The translations under genes were made by a program, and so were the position numbers. The notes beneath the pieces are model-generated. The model had not been told where the DNA came from. It ran no database searches and was given only the letters and a program-made list of their open reading frames with translations. Positions 44,887-54,064 of a stretch of DNA of 64,000 bases are shown piece by piece (position 1 is the first letter of the stretch; every line of letters starts with the position of its first letter). This stretch comes from Yeosuana aromativorans. GTDB taxonomy: Bacteria; Bacteroidota; Bacteroidia; Flavobacteriales; Flavobacteriaceae. The stretch is taken from assembly GCF_014646655.1 (NCBI RefSeq), contig NZ_BMNR01000003.1, positions 161,049-225,048 of the forward strand, written 5' to 3'.

Positions 44887-45336
44887 TTATAAAATGCACT
44901 CATCTGCAAAACTGTAGTAATCCCCATTGGGGGTAATGATCAGGTGGTCTAATACTTTTACATCAAAAAAGCTAGCTGCCTTTTTAATTTTCTGTGTCAA
45001 TTGTTTATCGGCTTCACTGGGTATTAATTTACCAGAAGGATGGTTATGCGTTAAAATGACCCCCACAGACAAGCTTTTAATAATCACGGCAAAAAGAATA
45101 CGGATATCAACGAGTGTACCCGTGATACTTCCTGTCGATACTTGGTAGATGCCTTTAACCTTGTTCGCATTGTTTAGTAATAGCACTTTAAAACTTTCCT
45201 GTATGGCAATCGTGTCTTGATTCCAGTGTTTAAAAATAATCACCGCAGCATCCTTAGAACTTTTAATAGTGACCGATTTTGACATACTCGACTTCTCTTG
45301 GTAACTAATTTTTATTTCGTTAACTTTATAACTCAT
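44887..45336 (-). CDS. radC: RadC/JAB-domain DNA repair-like protein
   Basis: 149 aa. JAMM metal-binding motif LTHNHPSGKLIPSEADKQLT (H-x-H, S-x7-D pattern) in the C-terminal half. The N-terminal HhH of chromosomal RadC is missing, as usual for the short versions on mobile elements, which are found beside ssb and mob genes and may help DNA processing during transfer. A second Met (MSKSV, residue 18) is an alternative start. Confidence 0.85.
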   Translation of the reverse strand: MSYKVNEIKISYQEKSSMSKSVTIKSSKDAAVIIFKHWNQDTIAIQESFKVLLLNNANKVKGIYQVSTGSITGTLVDIRILFAVIIKSLSVGVILTHNHPSGKLIPSEADKQLTQKIKKAASFFDVKVLDHLIITPNGDYYSFADECIL

Positions 45337-45412
45337 TGTAATTTTTATTAAAGGTTATGATGAAAACAAGAGGGTGTTTTATTGAGAGGGAGCACCCTTA
45401 CTTCTCATACAA

Positions 45413-45751
45413 TTACTCAGCACCCCCTAAGAGTACTATTTCTCTAATGACGACTTCGGTCACATAGCGTTTTACACCATCCTTATCCTCATACTGTCGT
45501 GAGGTCAATTTACCTGCAATGGCGATCTCTTTACCTTGGCTTACAAACGTTTCAATAATGTCAGCCTTTTTACCCCAGGCTACTAAGTTGTGCCAATTCG
45601 TATCGGTTTGCTTCTCCCCGGCGTTGTTCTTGTAGTTCTCGTTGGTCGCTAAGGATAAACGGGCTACTTTGTTACCGTTTTCTAAGTTCGTAATAGTTGG
45701 CTCCTGTCCTACGTTTCCGATTAACTGTACGTTGTTTTTTAATGTACTCAT
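45413..45751 (-). CDS. ssb: Single-stranded DNA-binding protein, short form
   Basis: 112 aa OB fold: NNVQLIGNVGQEPTITNLEN, then WHNLVAWGKKADIIETFVSQ and GKEIAIAGKLTSRQYEDKDG. It ends right after the OB fold (ILLGGAE) and lacks the acidic protein-interacting tail, as in many element-borne SSBs. Probably coats transferred single strands. Confidence 0.92.
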   Translation of the reverse strand: MSTLKNNVQLIGNVGQEPTITNLENGNKVARLSLATNENYKNNAGEKQTDTNWHNLVAWGKKADIIETFVSQGKEIAIAGKLTSRQYEDKDGVKRYVTEVVIREIVLLGGAE

Positions 45752-45781
45752 GATTTAAATATTAAAGATTAATTATAAAGT

Positions 45782-45804
45782 CCTATCTGAACCTTTCAGA
45801 TAGG
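45782..45804. other. Perfect hairpin in the ssb leader
   Basis: CCTATCTGA / TCAGATAGG with a 5-nt loop, 30 bp upstream of the ssb start. No T-run in either direction, so it is more likely a leader structure or protein site than a terminator. Confidence 0.5.
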
Positions 45805-45859
45805 TTTAAAAATGATTTACTTATGATATCCAGAAGCGTTTTCCTTTTTTGATTTGTTT

Positions 45860-46142
45860 TGGTTCTGCTTCCTTTTTGGATGGTTTGATATGATTTCATA
45901 AGCTGTTTTATTTGATTTACTTCCCATAGAGCCTTCAGCTGTTACCTTTTTTTGATGCTGGTTGTGGTTCACTATTTAGAATTAACCAAGGACTTATAAA
46001 AAGGGAGTCTGCGACCGGCTTTATGCAGTCCGGTTAACTTCTAAATGGTGTTGTTTTGCTACCAAAAAAAGGTAAGACAGGTGCTGCTCAGGAAGGGAAT
46101 TAATGGGCCTGTGAAATTTCAAACCAGCAGGAAGCAGAACCA
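45860..46142. repeat. ~280-bp imperfect inverted repeat between ssb and DUF932 genes
   Basis: Nested arms around a centre near 46005: TGGTTCTGCTTCCT (45860) / its exact complement at 46129; TTACCTTTTTTTG (45942) / 46063; CACTATTTAGAATTAACC (45970) / 46032-46050 with two differences; GGACT..ATAA / TTAT..AGTCC inside. Arms are ~130 bp and partly diverged. No ORF of note. A structured RNA, a replication or single-strand origin, or a decayed transposon are all possible. Confidence 0.65.
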
Positions 46143-46233
46143 TAAATGATGATGGAATTCCTAAATTGATGTGATGTCTCTATATGACCAATAGTCCTGT
46201 GCTTTTTAGAATAAAATAATTTGGGTTCTATTG

Positions 46234-46266
46234 AAAAACTCCAGTTTAAGAAAAGGTACTGGAGTT
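46234..46266 (-). terminator. Terminator of the DUF932 gene
   Basis: Minus strand: AACTCCAGT / ACTGGAGTT stem, 12-nt loop, followed by TTTTT; starts 21 bp after the stop codon. Confidence 0.75.
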
Positions 46267-46286
46267 AACCTTTTTACATGGTTTAT

Positions 46287-47123
46287 TTAAGCCATGTCAT
46301 AAATGGTTTCAAACAATAGCTTGTCCAGTTTTTCCTGTTGGTAAAAACTTTTTTTCATCGTGTTATGGAGTACGGCATTAAACGCATTGTATCCCAACCA
46401 TAGATTGGGTGACTCGTTTAATATCAAAGCTTCGTGGTCCAGTATTTCAATAACTTCTCTGGATTTTTTTGAGGGATTGTCATTTTTATCACTGCATTCA
46501 TATTTGAACAATCTTGTCATCTCCAGAATATCCTTAACAAATGTTTCAGTATCGATAATCTCAATAGACTTCATTTTGTTGAATTTATGAACGATGCTAT
46601 AAAATTCATTGTCCAAGAACTTATGGAACAGTTGATTCAGTTCAGGCATGATTAGTTCCGTACTGTTTTTGGTATGACGGATTGAAAATCCAATCTCTGT
46701 TTGAGCCACATGCAATCCATTGGAACAGACTTTTCTGTAAAACCCAAAATGACCTGATGTTTTTTCACTGCCATCATAGGAGTTTTTAAAACGTAGCATT
46801 GGTAAAATCAGATCATTATCATTTTTGATGGTAAATTGATTGTCATCTTCAATGATAAAGTCGATGATAAAAGAGCAATCGCCTCTATTAATGGTTCGTT
46901 TGTGGTAGTTCAAGTTGGCATTGACCAACATGGCCTCTGCTTCTTTAAAAAACAGCTCATTAGGAATGTGTCCATAACGTTTTGAAACGACATTCACGAT
47001 CTTGCCATTGGAGATAATGGCCTGTTCTAATCCTCTTCTGGAATCCATTCCTGTGAGGGTTTGTAATGCTTTCATTTCTGAGGGTACGAAAACATCATCC
47101 TGTTGTAAGTTGCTTAAATACAT
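46287..47123 (-). CDS. DUF932-family plasmid/phage-like protein
   Basis: 278 aa from ATG 47123 (the frame extends to 47174 but MYLSNLQQDDVFVPSEMKAL is the likely N-terminus). DUF932 plan: ..SKRYGHIPNELFFKEAEAML.., HFGFYRKVCSNGLHV. Such proteins are common next to ssb and radC on conjugative elements and are of unknown function. It has its own terminator; its promoter lies in 47124-47266. Confidence 0.75.
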   Translation of the reverse strand: MYLSNLQQDDVFVPSEMKALQTLTGMDSRRGLEQAIISNGKIVNVVSKRYGHIPNELFFKEAEAMLVNANLNYHKRTINRGDCSFIIDFIIEDDNQFTIKNDNDLILPMLRFKNSYDGSEKTSGHFGFYRKVCSNGLHVAQTEIGFSIRHTKNSTELIMPELNQLFHKFLDNEFYSIVHKFNKMKSIEIIDTETFVKDILEMTRLFKYECSDKNDNPSKKSREVIEILDHEALILNESPNLWLGYNAFNAVLHNTMKKSFYQQEKLDKLLFETIYDMA

Positions 47124-47266
47124 ACATCTTGATTTTAAGTTAAACAATATGTAGCACAACCAAACGGAAGACAAAATTTTGGAGCGGAAAGGAAACGGAA
47201 TATACAGTGAGGAACGAACGGCTTTATGCCGTCCCTTTTCAGATAAACATTTTGCGACGTTTATAT

Positions 47267-47379
47267 TTGGGGAATAATGTATGATTACTATATAAGGTTC
47301 TACCGCATCTCCTAAAGTTAAAATAGCAAAGTTGTATCATACATTCAAAAATCATGTTCTAAGGTCATTCATTCCCCAA
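47267..47379. repeat. Nested inverted repeats at the element's right side
   Basis: TTGGGGAAT (47267-47275) directly followed by AATGTATGAT (47276-47285) on the left; ATCATACATT (47336-47345) and ATTCCCCAA (47371-47379) on the right, the latter two separated by 25 bp. Both arm pairs are perfect. It could be a binding region for an element protein or part of the element end. Confidence 0.55.
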
Positions 47380-47787
47380 GTCAGTAATTATGCCAGCAAT
47401 CCACTTTAAATTCAGATTAGGATTAAGCTATAGTTAATATGATTATTCAGAACCAAATAAAGACAAAGAGCAGTTCTATTTATAGAGCGTTGTATTTCTT
47501 AGCCGCTTACGATAAACATTTATTAACTATCTTGGAATATCATTTAACAAATATGACAGAACCGCTATCTTTTATTAATAAATAAATAATACTTTGCTAT
47601 TTTGATAAAATAGTATTAATGAATGTTTTAGCCATACTATAATTTTGTTATATAAAATTGAATACCCAGTATAATTAAATAACTGTTGTACACTCATTTT
47701 ATTGGTTAGGTATTCTAATGCACAAAACAAAAATGATATCTTAAAATAAATAATCAGGAATATATTGAATATGAATCTGGGAATGTT
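47380..47787. other. AT-rich junction region without genes
   Basis: No ORF with recognisable content; a 126-codon minus-strand frame (47575-47955) overlaps the GH9 remnant and is dismissed. The boundary between the conjugative element and the carbohydrate locus should be near here, but no tRNA or direct repeat matching the 8073 remnant was seen. Confidence 0.4.
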
Positions 47788-48272
47788 ATGCATGCGCAAT
47801 GTTTTAAAAAAATTATGACGAGTTTGTCCAAAATGTATACCAAAAAAATTAAGAAGCAGATCAGTGAAACCCCTTATAACGTTCCTTATGTGCCAAATAT
47901 CTGGGGCGCCGGATTGGAAATCCAGAATTTTGGCATGAAACAGTACTTTTACCATGTGGTATTTCCGGAATATTTTCCAAAATCATACATGTTAAATGCC
48001 CTGGACTTTATATTGGGTACTCACCCTGTGGTTAACATATCTTGTTTTGCATCGAGAATTGGAGTAGGATTGCTTACTCAGGCTTACCGCATAAACCGCG
48101 GAGAACATTCCCATATTCCCAGAGGTATCGGTTCAGGAACGGCGCTTATTCGCCTAATCTTCCCGAACCTCTTGAATGCTCCTGTTTATGGCAACAAACC
48201 GAATATGTTTTAGGAGGTGGTACTACAGATTATTTATTTTTGGTTATTGCAGCAAATCATTTATTAAATTAA
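47788..48272 (+). pseudogene. C-terminal fragment of a GH9 glycoside hydrolase, frameshifted
   Basis: Only the last ~155 residues of a GH9-type catalytic domain remain. Frame 1 reads PYNVPYVPNIWGAGLEIQNF, LNALDFILGTHPVVNISCFA and AYRINRGEHSHIPRGIGSGT to about 48165; frame 3 then continues CLWQQTEYVLGGGTTDYLFL to a stop at 48272. One frameshift joins them. The N-terminal ~400 residues are missing, as if cut by insertion of the mobile element to the left. Confidence 0.75.
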
Positions 48273-48298
48273 GACCAATCGTATTTTATAATAACCTT

Positions 48299-49285
48299 AT
48301 GAGAATTTTATTTATTTATTTTATACTAATCAATCTTACAACTTTTGCACAACAACCCATTAATCCTAATGCCAGTGCAGAGGCCAGATCACTTTTATCA
48401 CTTATAGCCAATTTAAATAGCAATATTTTGTCTGGGCAACATAGTTACAACGAAAACCCTACAGAATATTATGATATTGCTACAGAAATATCTGGAAAAC
48501 AGCCAGCAATCTGGGGTACAGATCTGTACTGGAACCATTTGGAAAACCCCAGTGACAGAGTGGTTTCGGAAGCTGTTAAAAAATACAATGAAGGAGCTAT
48601 TGTCACTATTATGTGGCATGTCGGTAGACCAATGGATCAAGCTCCGTACGGATGGAGTACCAGTGTTCAGAATAAAATAAGTCGTGCAGAATGGGAAGCT
48701 TTAATAACCCCCGGAACCAAAATTCACCGTCAATGGCAAAATCAGGTGGACACTGTTGCAAAGACACTAAAAAGACTTCAGGACTTACATATACCCCTAT
48801 TGTGGAGGCCTTACCACGAAATGAATGGCGTTTGGTTCTGGTGGGGAAACAAACCTGGAAAAAATGGCTATATTAAATTATGGAAAATGTTATATCACAG
48901 GCTTACGGATGTTCATAAGATAAATAACTTAATTTGGGTATGGAACGCTAACAGCCCCAGAGATATCCCTTACGACGAAGCTTATTCCTATAAAGATTAT
49001 TATCCAGGCAAACAATATGTAGATATTCTGGCAACGGACGTATATCATTTTGATTACGAGCAAAAAGATTATGAAAGCTTATTAAAACTTGCTGAAGGAA
49101 AACCAATAGCGCTTGGAGAAGTTGGACAATTACCTAAGGCAAATATCCTTGAAAAGCAACCTAAATGGTCCTGGTTCATGGTATGGGCCAATTGGATACA
49201 AACCGCAAACTCAAATGAACGTGTAATTGAAATATATAACCGAGCAAATACCCTTAACAGAAATGATATCAAAAACAAATCGTAA
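48299..49285 (+). CDS. GH26 endo-beta-mannanase
   Basis: 328 aa from ATG 48299 (frame open upstream to 48176 through the GH9 remnant). Signal peptide MRILFIYFILINLTTFAQ. GH26 motifs: LSGQHSYNE at the start of the barrel, LLWRPYHEMNGVWFWWG with the acid/base Glu (about 175), and IALGEVGQLP with the nucleophile Glu (about 273). It cleaves internal beta-1,4-mannosidic bonds, presumably in the periplasm or outside. The next gene starts 22 bp inside its 3' end. Confidence 0.88.
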   Translation: MRILFIYFILINLTTFAQQPINPNASAEARSLLSLIANLNSNILSGQHSYNENPTEYYDIATEISGKQPAIWGTDLYWNHLENPSDRVVSEAVKKYNEGAIVTIMWHVGRPMDQAPYGWSTSVQNKISRAEWEALITPGTKIHRQWQNQVDTVAKTLKRLQDLHIPLLWRPYHEMNGVWFWWGNKPGKNGYIKLWKMLYHRLTDVHKINNLIWVWNANSPRDIPYDEAYSYKDYYPGKQYVDILATDVYHFDYEQKDYESLLKLAEGKPIALGEVGQLPKANILEKQPKWSWFMVWANWIQTANSNERVIEIYNRANTLNRNDIKNKS

Positions 49286-51227
49286 ACCTCGTATTACTAT
49301 CCTATTTATCCCTATTTGCTTACTTACGGCAATTTCCGTTAATGCGCAGACAGAGTTCACTACTTGGGGAAATTTAACCGGCATAAGACAGAATGGACAA
49401 CTTATAAATATTAATTCTTCATTAGTTATTGTAAATTCCAATGAGGAAATTCGCGAGACTGTAAAGGAAGGACAGGAAGTCAACTTCTATAGGGAAAATG
49501 ATAGTAAAATATTTGAATATACTATGGGACATATTAGATGGGTCCAAACAATAACGGATTCAAAGAATGAGGATATAAAGGTTTCCATAAAATTTTCAAC
49601 TGATACGGATACACTTCTTAAAGGAGCCTATTTCAGAGTAAAATTACCGGCTATTTTTAACCAAAATACTCAAATAAAAATATCTTCTCCACCTTCATCT
49701 ACTTTACAGCAATTGATTGGTCGCTATCCTAACGCTGCAATTCAAAACCGAATCACCAGTATGAGTGTATCCGTAAAGGACCAGGAACTAAAAATAAGCC
49801 AAGAGAAACCAGCTATTATGGCAGCAGAATACGCTACTACAGAAAACTCTGAATTTTTACTGAATTTTCAAATTGCACCAGATTCCATTGCAGCCAATCA
49901 TGTATATGAAAATACATTTACTATTTCAGGGCATAAAGAAATAAATAATGCGCCTATTACAATAAAACTGTTCCCTGACCAACAGGAAAACGAATTCAGC
50001 GGATTAGGAGGGAATTTCAGACTTCAAAACCCGGGTGCAGACCCGCAGGTTATAGATTACTTACTTAACAACCTTAATGTTAAATGGGCCCGAGTAGAAT
50101 TGCCATGGCGTTCCTGGCAACCCAATATGGAAACCAATCCATTGGAAATGGCCAGAAAAGGGAATATTCCGCCCAAAGTAAAGGCAGCAATGGAAATGGC
50201 AAAAAGGTTACATGAAAAAGGAGTAAAAATAGTGTTGGCTGCCTGGTTTGCCCCAGAGTGGGCCATTATAGGAGAACGCTCTAAAGGAGTTAACATTGAT
50301 GGAAGTCGCGGTAATCCGCTTGATCAAAGTAAAAAAGAAAAAATTTACCAGTCTATTGCCAATTATCTTCTTTTTCTTAAAGAAAACTACAACGTTCCCA
50401 TTGCCATGTTTTCTTTTAACGAGTCCGACCTCGGTATAGATATAAGGCAAACCCCAGAAGAACATAATCAGATGATTTCCGAACTCGGCCAATATTTTAA
50501 AGAAAAGGGACTCTCTACTGAGCTTCTATTGGGTGATACTGCCGATGCCAATGGGTGGGATTTTACCACCATCGCATCTCTTAACCCTGAAGCTGTTCCG
50601 TACATCGGTGCCGTATCTTTTCATTCATGGAGAGCCTGTAACGATGAAAATTTAGTAAAATGGAGGGACATTGCTAACAGAATAAATGTCCCCTTACTCG
50701 TAGGCGAAGGTAGCATTGATGCAGGTGCCTGGAGATACCCTGAAATTTTTGAAGAATCCACCTATGCAATGGAAGAAATAGCTACTTATATTAAAATTAT
50801 GAGGCAAGCCCGTCCTCTTTCTATTCTACAATGGCAGCTTACTTCAGATTATTCAGTTTTATCGGGGGGCGGAGTGTTCGGAAATTATGAAAAGGAATTA
50901 TATCCTACTCAACGTTTTTTCAATCTCAAACAATTAAGTACCACACCAGTTGGATTAAACTATATCCCAGTTATCACAAATAATGATGATGTTATCGTTA
51001 CCGCTTTAACCAACAAAAGAGAAAGTAAGCTCGCCATTCACATGGTGAATAATGATGCTATAAAAAAACTGATTATCCTAAATTTGCCGAAAAGAGTAAA
51101 AAAAATTCAGGTATATGTAACCAATTCAAAAATATCTTTTTCGGAACTTAAAACAATAGTTGTTAAAAATCGAGAGGCTGAACTGGAAATTCCATCAGGC
51201 TCTTTTATAAGCCTTATTACCAACTAA
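49263..51227 (+). CDS. Clan GH-A glycoside hydrolase, GH30-like
   Basis: 654 aa from ATG 49263 (ISKTNRKPRITILFIPICLL); an earlier ATG at 49227 would overlap more. Signal peptide to ..SVNAQ. The N-terminal ~240 residues are a beta-sandwich-like domain. A (beta/alpha)8 barrel begins at FSGLGGNFRLQNP, with acid/base Glu in FSFNESDLG (about 386) and nucleophile Glu in LLVGEGSID (about 481), then a C-terminal beta domain. The GH30-like fold is clear, the exact family and substrate are not. Translationally coupled to GH26, so likely acts on the same glycan. Confidence 0.72.
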   Translation: MISKTNRKPRITILFIPICLLTAISVNAQTEFTTWGNLTGIRQNGQLININSSLVIVNSNEEIRETVKEGQEVNFYRENDSKIFEYTMGHIRWVQTITDSKNEDIKVSIKFSTDTDTLLKGAYFRVKLPAIFNQNTQIKISSPPSSTLQQLIGRYPNAAIQNRITSMSVSVKDQELKISQEKPAIMAAEYATTENSEFLLNFQIAPDSIAANHVYENTFTISGHKEINNAPITIKLFPDQQENEFSGLGGNFRLQNPGADPQVIDYLLNNLNVKWARVELPWRSWQPNMETNPLEMARKGNIPPKVKAAMEMAKRLHEKGVKIVLAAWFAPEWAIIGERSKGVNIDGSRGNPLDQSKKEKIYQSIANYLLFLKENYNVPIAMFSFNESDLGIDIRQTPEEHNQMISELGQYFKEKGLSTELLLGDTADANGWDFTTIASLNPEAVPYIGAVSFHSWRACNDENLVKWRDIANRINVPLLVGEGSIDAGAWRYPEIFEESTYAMEEIATYIKIMRQARPLSILQWQLTSDYSVLSGGGVFGNYEKELYPTQRFFNLKQLSTTPVGLNYIPVITNNDDVIVTALTNKRESKLAIHMVNNDAIKKLIILNLPKRVKKIQVYVTNSKISFSELKTIVVKNREAELEIPSGSFISLITN

Positions 51228-51535
51228 ATAAGGGATAGTAAGCATTAAAAAAAGCCAGGTTTTAACAGTAAATAACAAGACAAGGATACTTTGTTCGATT
51301 TCCATACTAAGCTGTTGAAAATGTTAATATGGTTTGGTTAGAGTAAATTTCAAATAATCTCTTTACAATTATCTGCAGATTTTTATATTTTGAATTGTTA
51401 AAACTGTAGTAATTTAATGTACGATATTGTCATTTACATTTACAATTTAGTCAATTTCATACTTTTATTTTTACATTAATTTATAATAAAATAACTTGGT
51501 ATATATTTTCTGCTAAACCTATAATTTTAAAACCC
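51228..51535. other. Intergenic region upstream of the GH5 gene
   Basis: No ORF. It separates the GH26/GH30-like pair from the GH5 gene and probably holds a promoter; near the GH5 start are GGTATATATTTTC and a TATAATTTT, neither an exact TAnnTTTG box. Confidence 0.4.
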
Positions 51536-52546
51536 ATGAAAAAATTTAAGAATACATTTTTATTACCAATTTACTTTTTATGTGTAATGTTTAGTTTCTC
51601 ACAAAACAAATTAGATAGGGTCGTAGTAAACACAAATAATTTTGTTACTAAAAACGGAAAAACAATTGTTTTCAGAGGGCTAAATACAAGTGATCCAGAT
51701 AAGCTAGAAAGTCAAGGGCACTGGAACAAATCTTATTTTAAAGAAATAAAAGAATGGGGCGCAAATATTGTTCGTTTTCCTGTACATCCATCAGCTTGGA
51801 CCAAACGTGGAAAAGAAAATTATCTTAAACTTATAGACGATGGCGTACAATGGGCTACTGAACTCGGTTTATATGTTATTATAGATTGGCATAGTATCGG
51901 GAATCTAGAAACAGAAATGTATCAAGATGATATGTACGATACTACATTAAAACAAACCTATGATTTTTGGAGAACCATAGCTGTAAAATATGGAAAAAAC
52001 ACTTCTGTAGCATTTTATGAATTATTCAATGAACCTACGACTTTTAATAACACCTTGGGTACTGCTAGTTGGGATGAATGGAAAAAAATAAATGAGGAGA
52101 TAATAACCATTATCAGAGCAAATGGTGGAGAAGGTATTCCTTTGGTTGCAGGTTTCAACTGGGCTTACGATTTAACTCCTGTCATTGAAAACCCAATCAA
52201 TGCAGAAGGCATAGCGTATGTAAGTCATCCATATCCAGAAAAAAGAGAGAAACCATGGGAAAGCCAATGGACAGCAGATTGGGGTTTTGTTAAAGAAAAA
52301 TATCCATTAATGCTTACCGAAATAGGATTTTGTGGACCAGAAGATCCAGGTGCCCATCATCCTGTAATTAGTGACGAATCCTATGGAGATGCCATAACAA
52401 ATTATTGTGACGATAAAGAAATTTCATACGTAGTATGGGTTTTTGATCCACAATGGGCTCCCCGCTTATTTGAAGACTGGAATTATACACCATCAAGGCA
52501 TGGAAAATATTTCAAAAAGCATTTAAGTTCTTATAGTTACGATTAA
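51536..52546 (+). CDS. GH5-family endo-glycanase (mannanase or glucanase)
   Basis: 336 aa. Signal peptide ..YFLCVMFSFSQ. GH5 barrel: FRGLNTSDP, NIVRFPVHPSAW, VIIDWHSIG, acid/base Glu in FYELFNEPT (about 164) and nucleophile Glu in PLMLTEIGFCG (about 262). No carbohydrate-binding module or sorting domain. With the GH26 neighbour, mannan or glucomannan is the likely substrate, but cellulose-type activity cannot be excluded. Confidence 0.87.
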   Translation: MKKFKNTFLLPIYFLCVMFSFSQNKLDRVVVNTNNFVTKNGKTIVFRGLNTSDPDKLESQGHWNKSYFKEIKEWGANIVRFPVHPSAWTKRGKENYLKLIDDGVQWATELGLYVIIDWHSIGNLETEMYQDDMYDTTLKQTYDFWRTIAVKYGKNTSVAFYELFNEPTTFNNTLGTASWDEWKKINEEIITIIRANGGEGIPLVAGFNWAYDLTPVIENPINAEGIAYVSHPYPEKREKPWESQWTADWGFVKEKYPLMLTEIGFCGPEDPGAHHPVISDESYGDAITNYCDDKEISYVVWVFDPQWAPRLFEDWNYTPSRHGKYFKKHLSSYSYD

Positions 52547-52565
52547 AATTAATTTGAAAACAAAA

Positions 52566-52877
52566 ATGACGGAAAAAATTAATCGAGAAATAACGTTATT
52601 AAAACCCGAGGATATTTTCTTCATAATTAATCGAGTGAAACAAAAATTTGATTTTACAATTCATTTTCATCCCGAATATAAATTAAATTTTATTCTAAAC
52701 GCAAGAAGTGTGAGACGCGTAATTAGCGATTCTATGGAAGAAATTGGCGATGTTCAAATCGTCTATAAATGAGGGTTTAAGAGCTTCTCAAATTTTAATC
52801 GTTTCTTTAAAAAATCCAAAAACTTAACACCAAATAAGTTTAAATCAGAATTTAAATCTATACAACAATTTGAGTAA
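52566..52877 (+). pseudogene. AraC-family regulator with a large internal deletion
   Basis: From ATG 52566 the frame encodes an AraC cupin N-terminus (EITLLKPEDIFFIINRVKQK, DFTIHFHPEYKLNFILNARS) up to TGA 52770-52772. Directly after that stop, still in frame, comes the very C-terminus of an AraC HTH domain (GFKSFSNFNRFFKKSKNLTP to stop 52875-52877). The ~190 residues between are missing. The gene cannot bind DNA as it stands; the locus has lost its likely activator. Confidence 0.8.
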
Positions 52878-52978
52878 ATTTTGCTTTTAAATGTACAAAT
52901 AAGATAAGACTTTGATATTTTATAATAAATATTAAAAAGAAATTTATCTTAATTTCATACCGCTAAAAAAAACAACTA

Positions 52979-54064
52979 ATGTTTAAATATAATTTATCAA
53001 TTATATGCTTTTTAATTATCATTTCATGTAAAGAAAATACTTTGAAAATATATAACTCTACAGATAAACTATTAAAATATACTGGAAGAATTGAACAATT
53101 AACAGATAGCACAACTGCATTAATTGGTTCAGCTGCTTCCTTAGAATTTAATACAAAAGGAGATTCTGTTTTATTATTTCTTCGCTCAGAAGTTACACCT
53201 CGTAATTATGTTGTGTTAACAATTAATGATGAATATCAAGAACGTTATCAAATTAAAGGGGACACAGTCAACAAAATAACGTTGCAATTACCAAAAAAAG
53301 AATTTAATAAAATAGGAATTCACAAAGCTACTGAAGCTGCTAGCGGAAATATAATTATTCATAAGATTGAAGCCGAAAAATTGGTTCCTTTGAATGGAGA
53401 AAATTCAGTTTTAATAGAATTTATTGGTGATTCTATAACTTGCGGAGCTTTAGCAGATAATAGTGATATTGATTGCAATGAAGGTGAATATTTAGATCAG
53501 CACAATGCCTATTTAGCTTACGGGCCAAGATTGGCAAGAACCATAAATGCAGACTATATGTTAAGTTCAGTTTCAGGAATAGGTATGTATAGAAATTGGA
53601 ATGATGAGAATATTGAAGAACCAATTATGCCTCAGGTTTACAATAATTTATATTTAAATACAGATGATTCAAAACCTTATAAATCAAATTTCAAACCAGA
53701 TATCGTAAGTATTTGCTTAGGCACTAATGATATGTCTGATGGTGATGGTATAAAAGAAAGACTTCCTTTTGACACTAAAAAGTACACCGATAACTACATT
53801 AAATTTGTTGAAGCCATTTTTAATAAAAATCCAAATGTTCGAATTGCTTTATTAAATAGCCCAATGGTTTCAGGAGACAAAAATGATACTTTGGTGTCTT
53901 GTTTAAAAACTGTCCAAAATCATTTTAAAGACAAAGATATAGTCCTTTTTCAATTTGATAAACTTTTTGTAAATGGTTGTAATAATCATCCTAGTGTAGA
54001 AGATCATAAAGTTTTAGCAGATCAATTAACACCCTTTTTTAAAAATATTTTAAGTAAAAAATAA
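52979..54064 (+). CDS. CE2-type acetylesterase (SGNH hydrolase)
   Basis: 361 aa lipoprotein (lipobox CFLIIISC). The N-terminal ~130 residues form a jelly-roll typical of carbohydrate esterase family 2. The C-terminal SGNH domain has block I FIGDSITCGA (Ser about 150), GTND, and the catalytic His in NNHPSVEDHKVLAD. It removes acetyl groups from plant-type mannans or xylans. Its stop overlaps the start of the next esterase (TAATG), so the two are coupled. Confidence 0.83.
   Translation: MFKYNLSIICFLIIISCKENTLKIYNSTDKLLKYTGRIEQLTDSTTALIGSAASLEFNTKGDSVLLFLRSEVTPRNYVVLTINDEYQERYQIKGDTVNKITLQLPKKEFNKIGIHKATEAASGNIIIHKIEAEKLVPLNGENSVLIEFIGDSITCGALADNSDIDCNEGEYLDQHNAYLAYGPRLARTINADYMLSSVSGIGMYRNWNDENIEEPIMPQVYNNLYLNTDDSKPYKSNFKPDIVSICLGTNDMSDGDGIKERLPFDTKKYTDNYIKFVEAIFNKNPNVRIALLNSPMVSGDKNDTLVSCLKTVQNHFKDKDIVLFQFDKLFVNGCNNHPSVEDHKVLADQLTPFFKNILSKK

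Noticed and set aside
47575-47955. 126-aa minus-strand ORF
   Set aside because: It is antisense to the clearly recognisable GH9 remnant.
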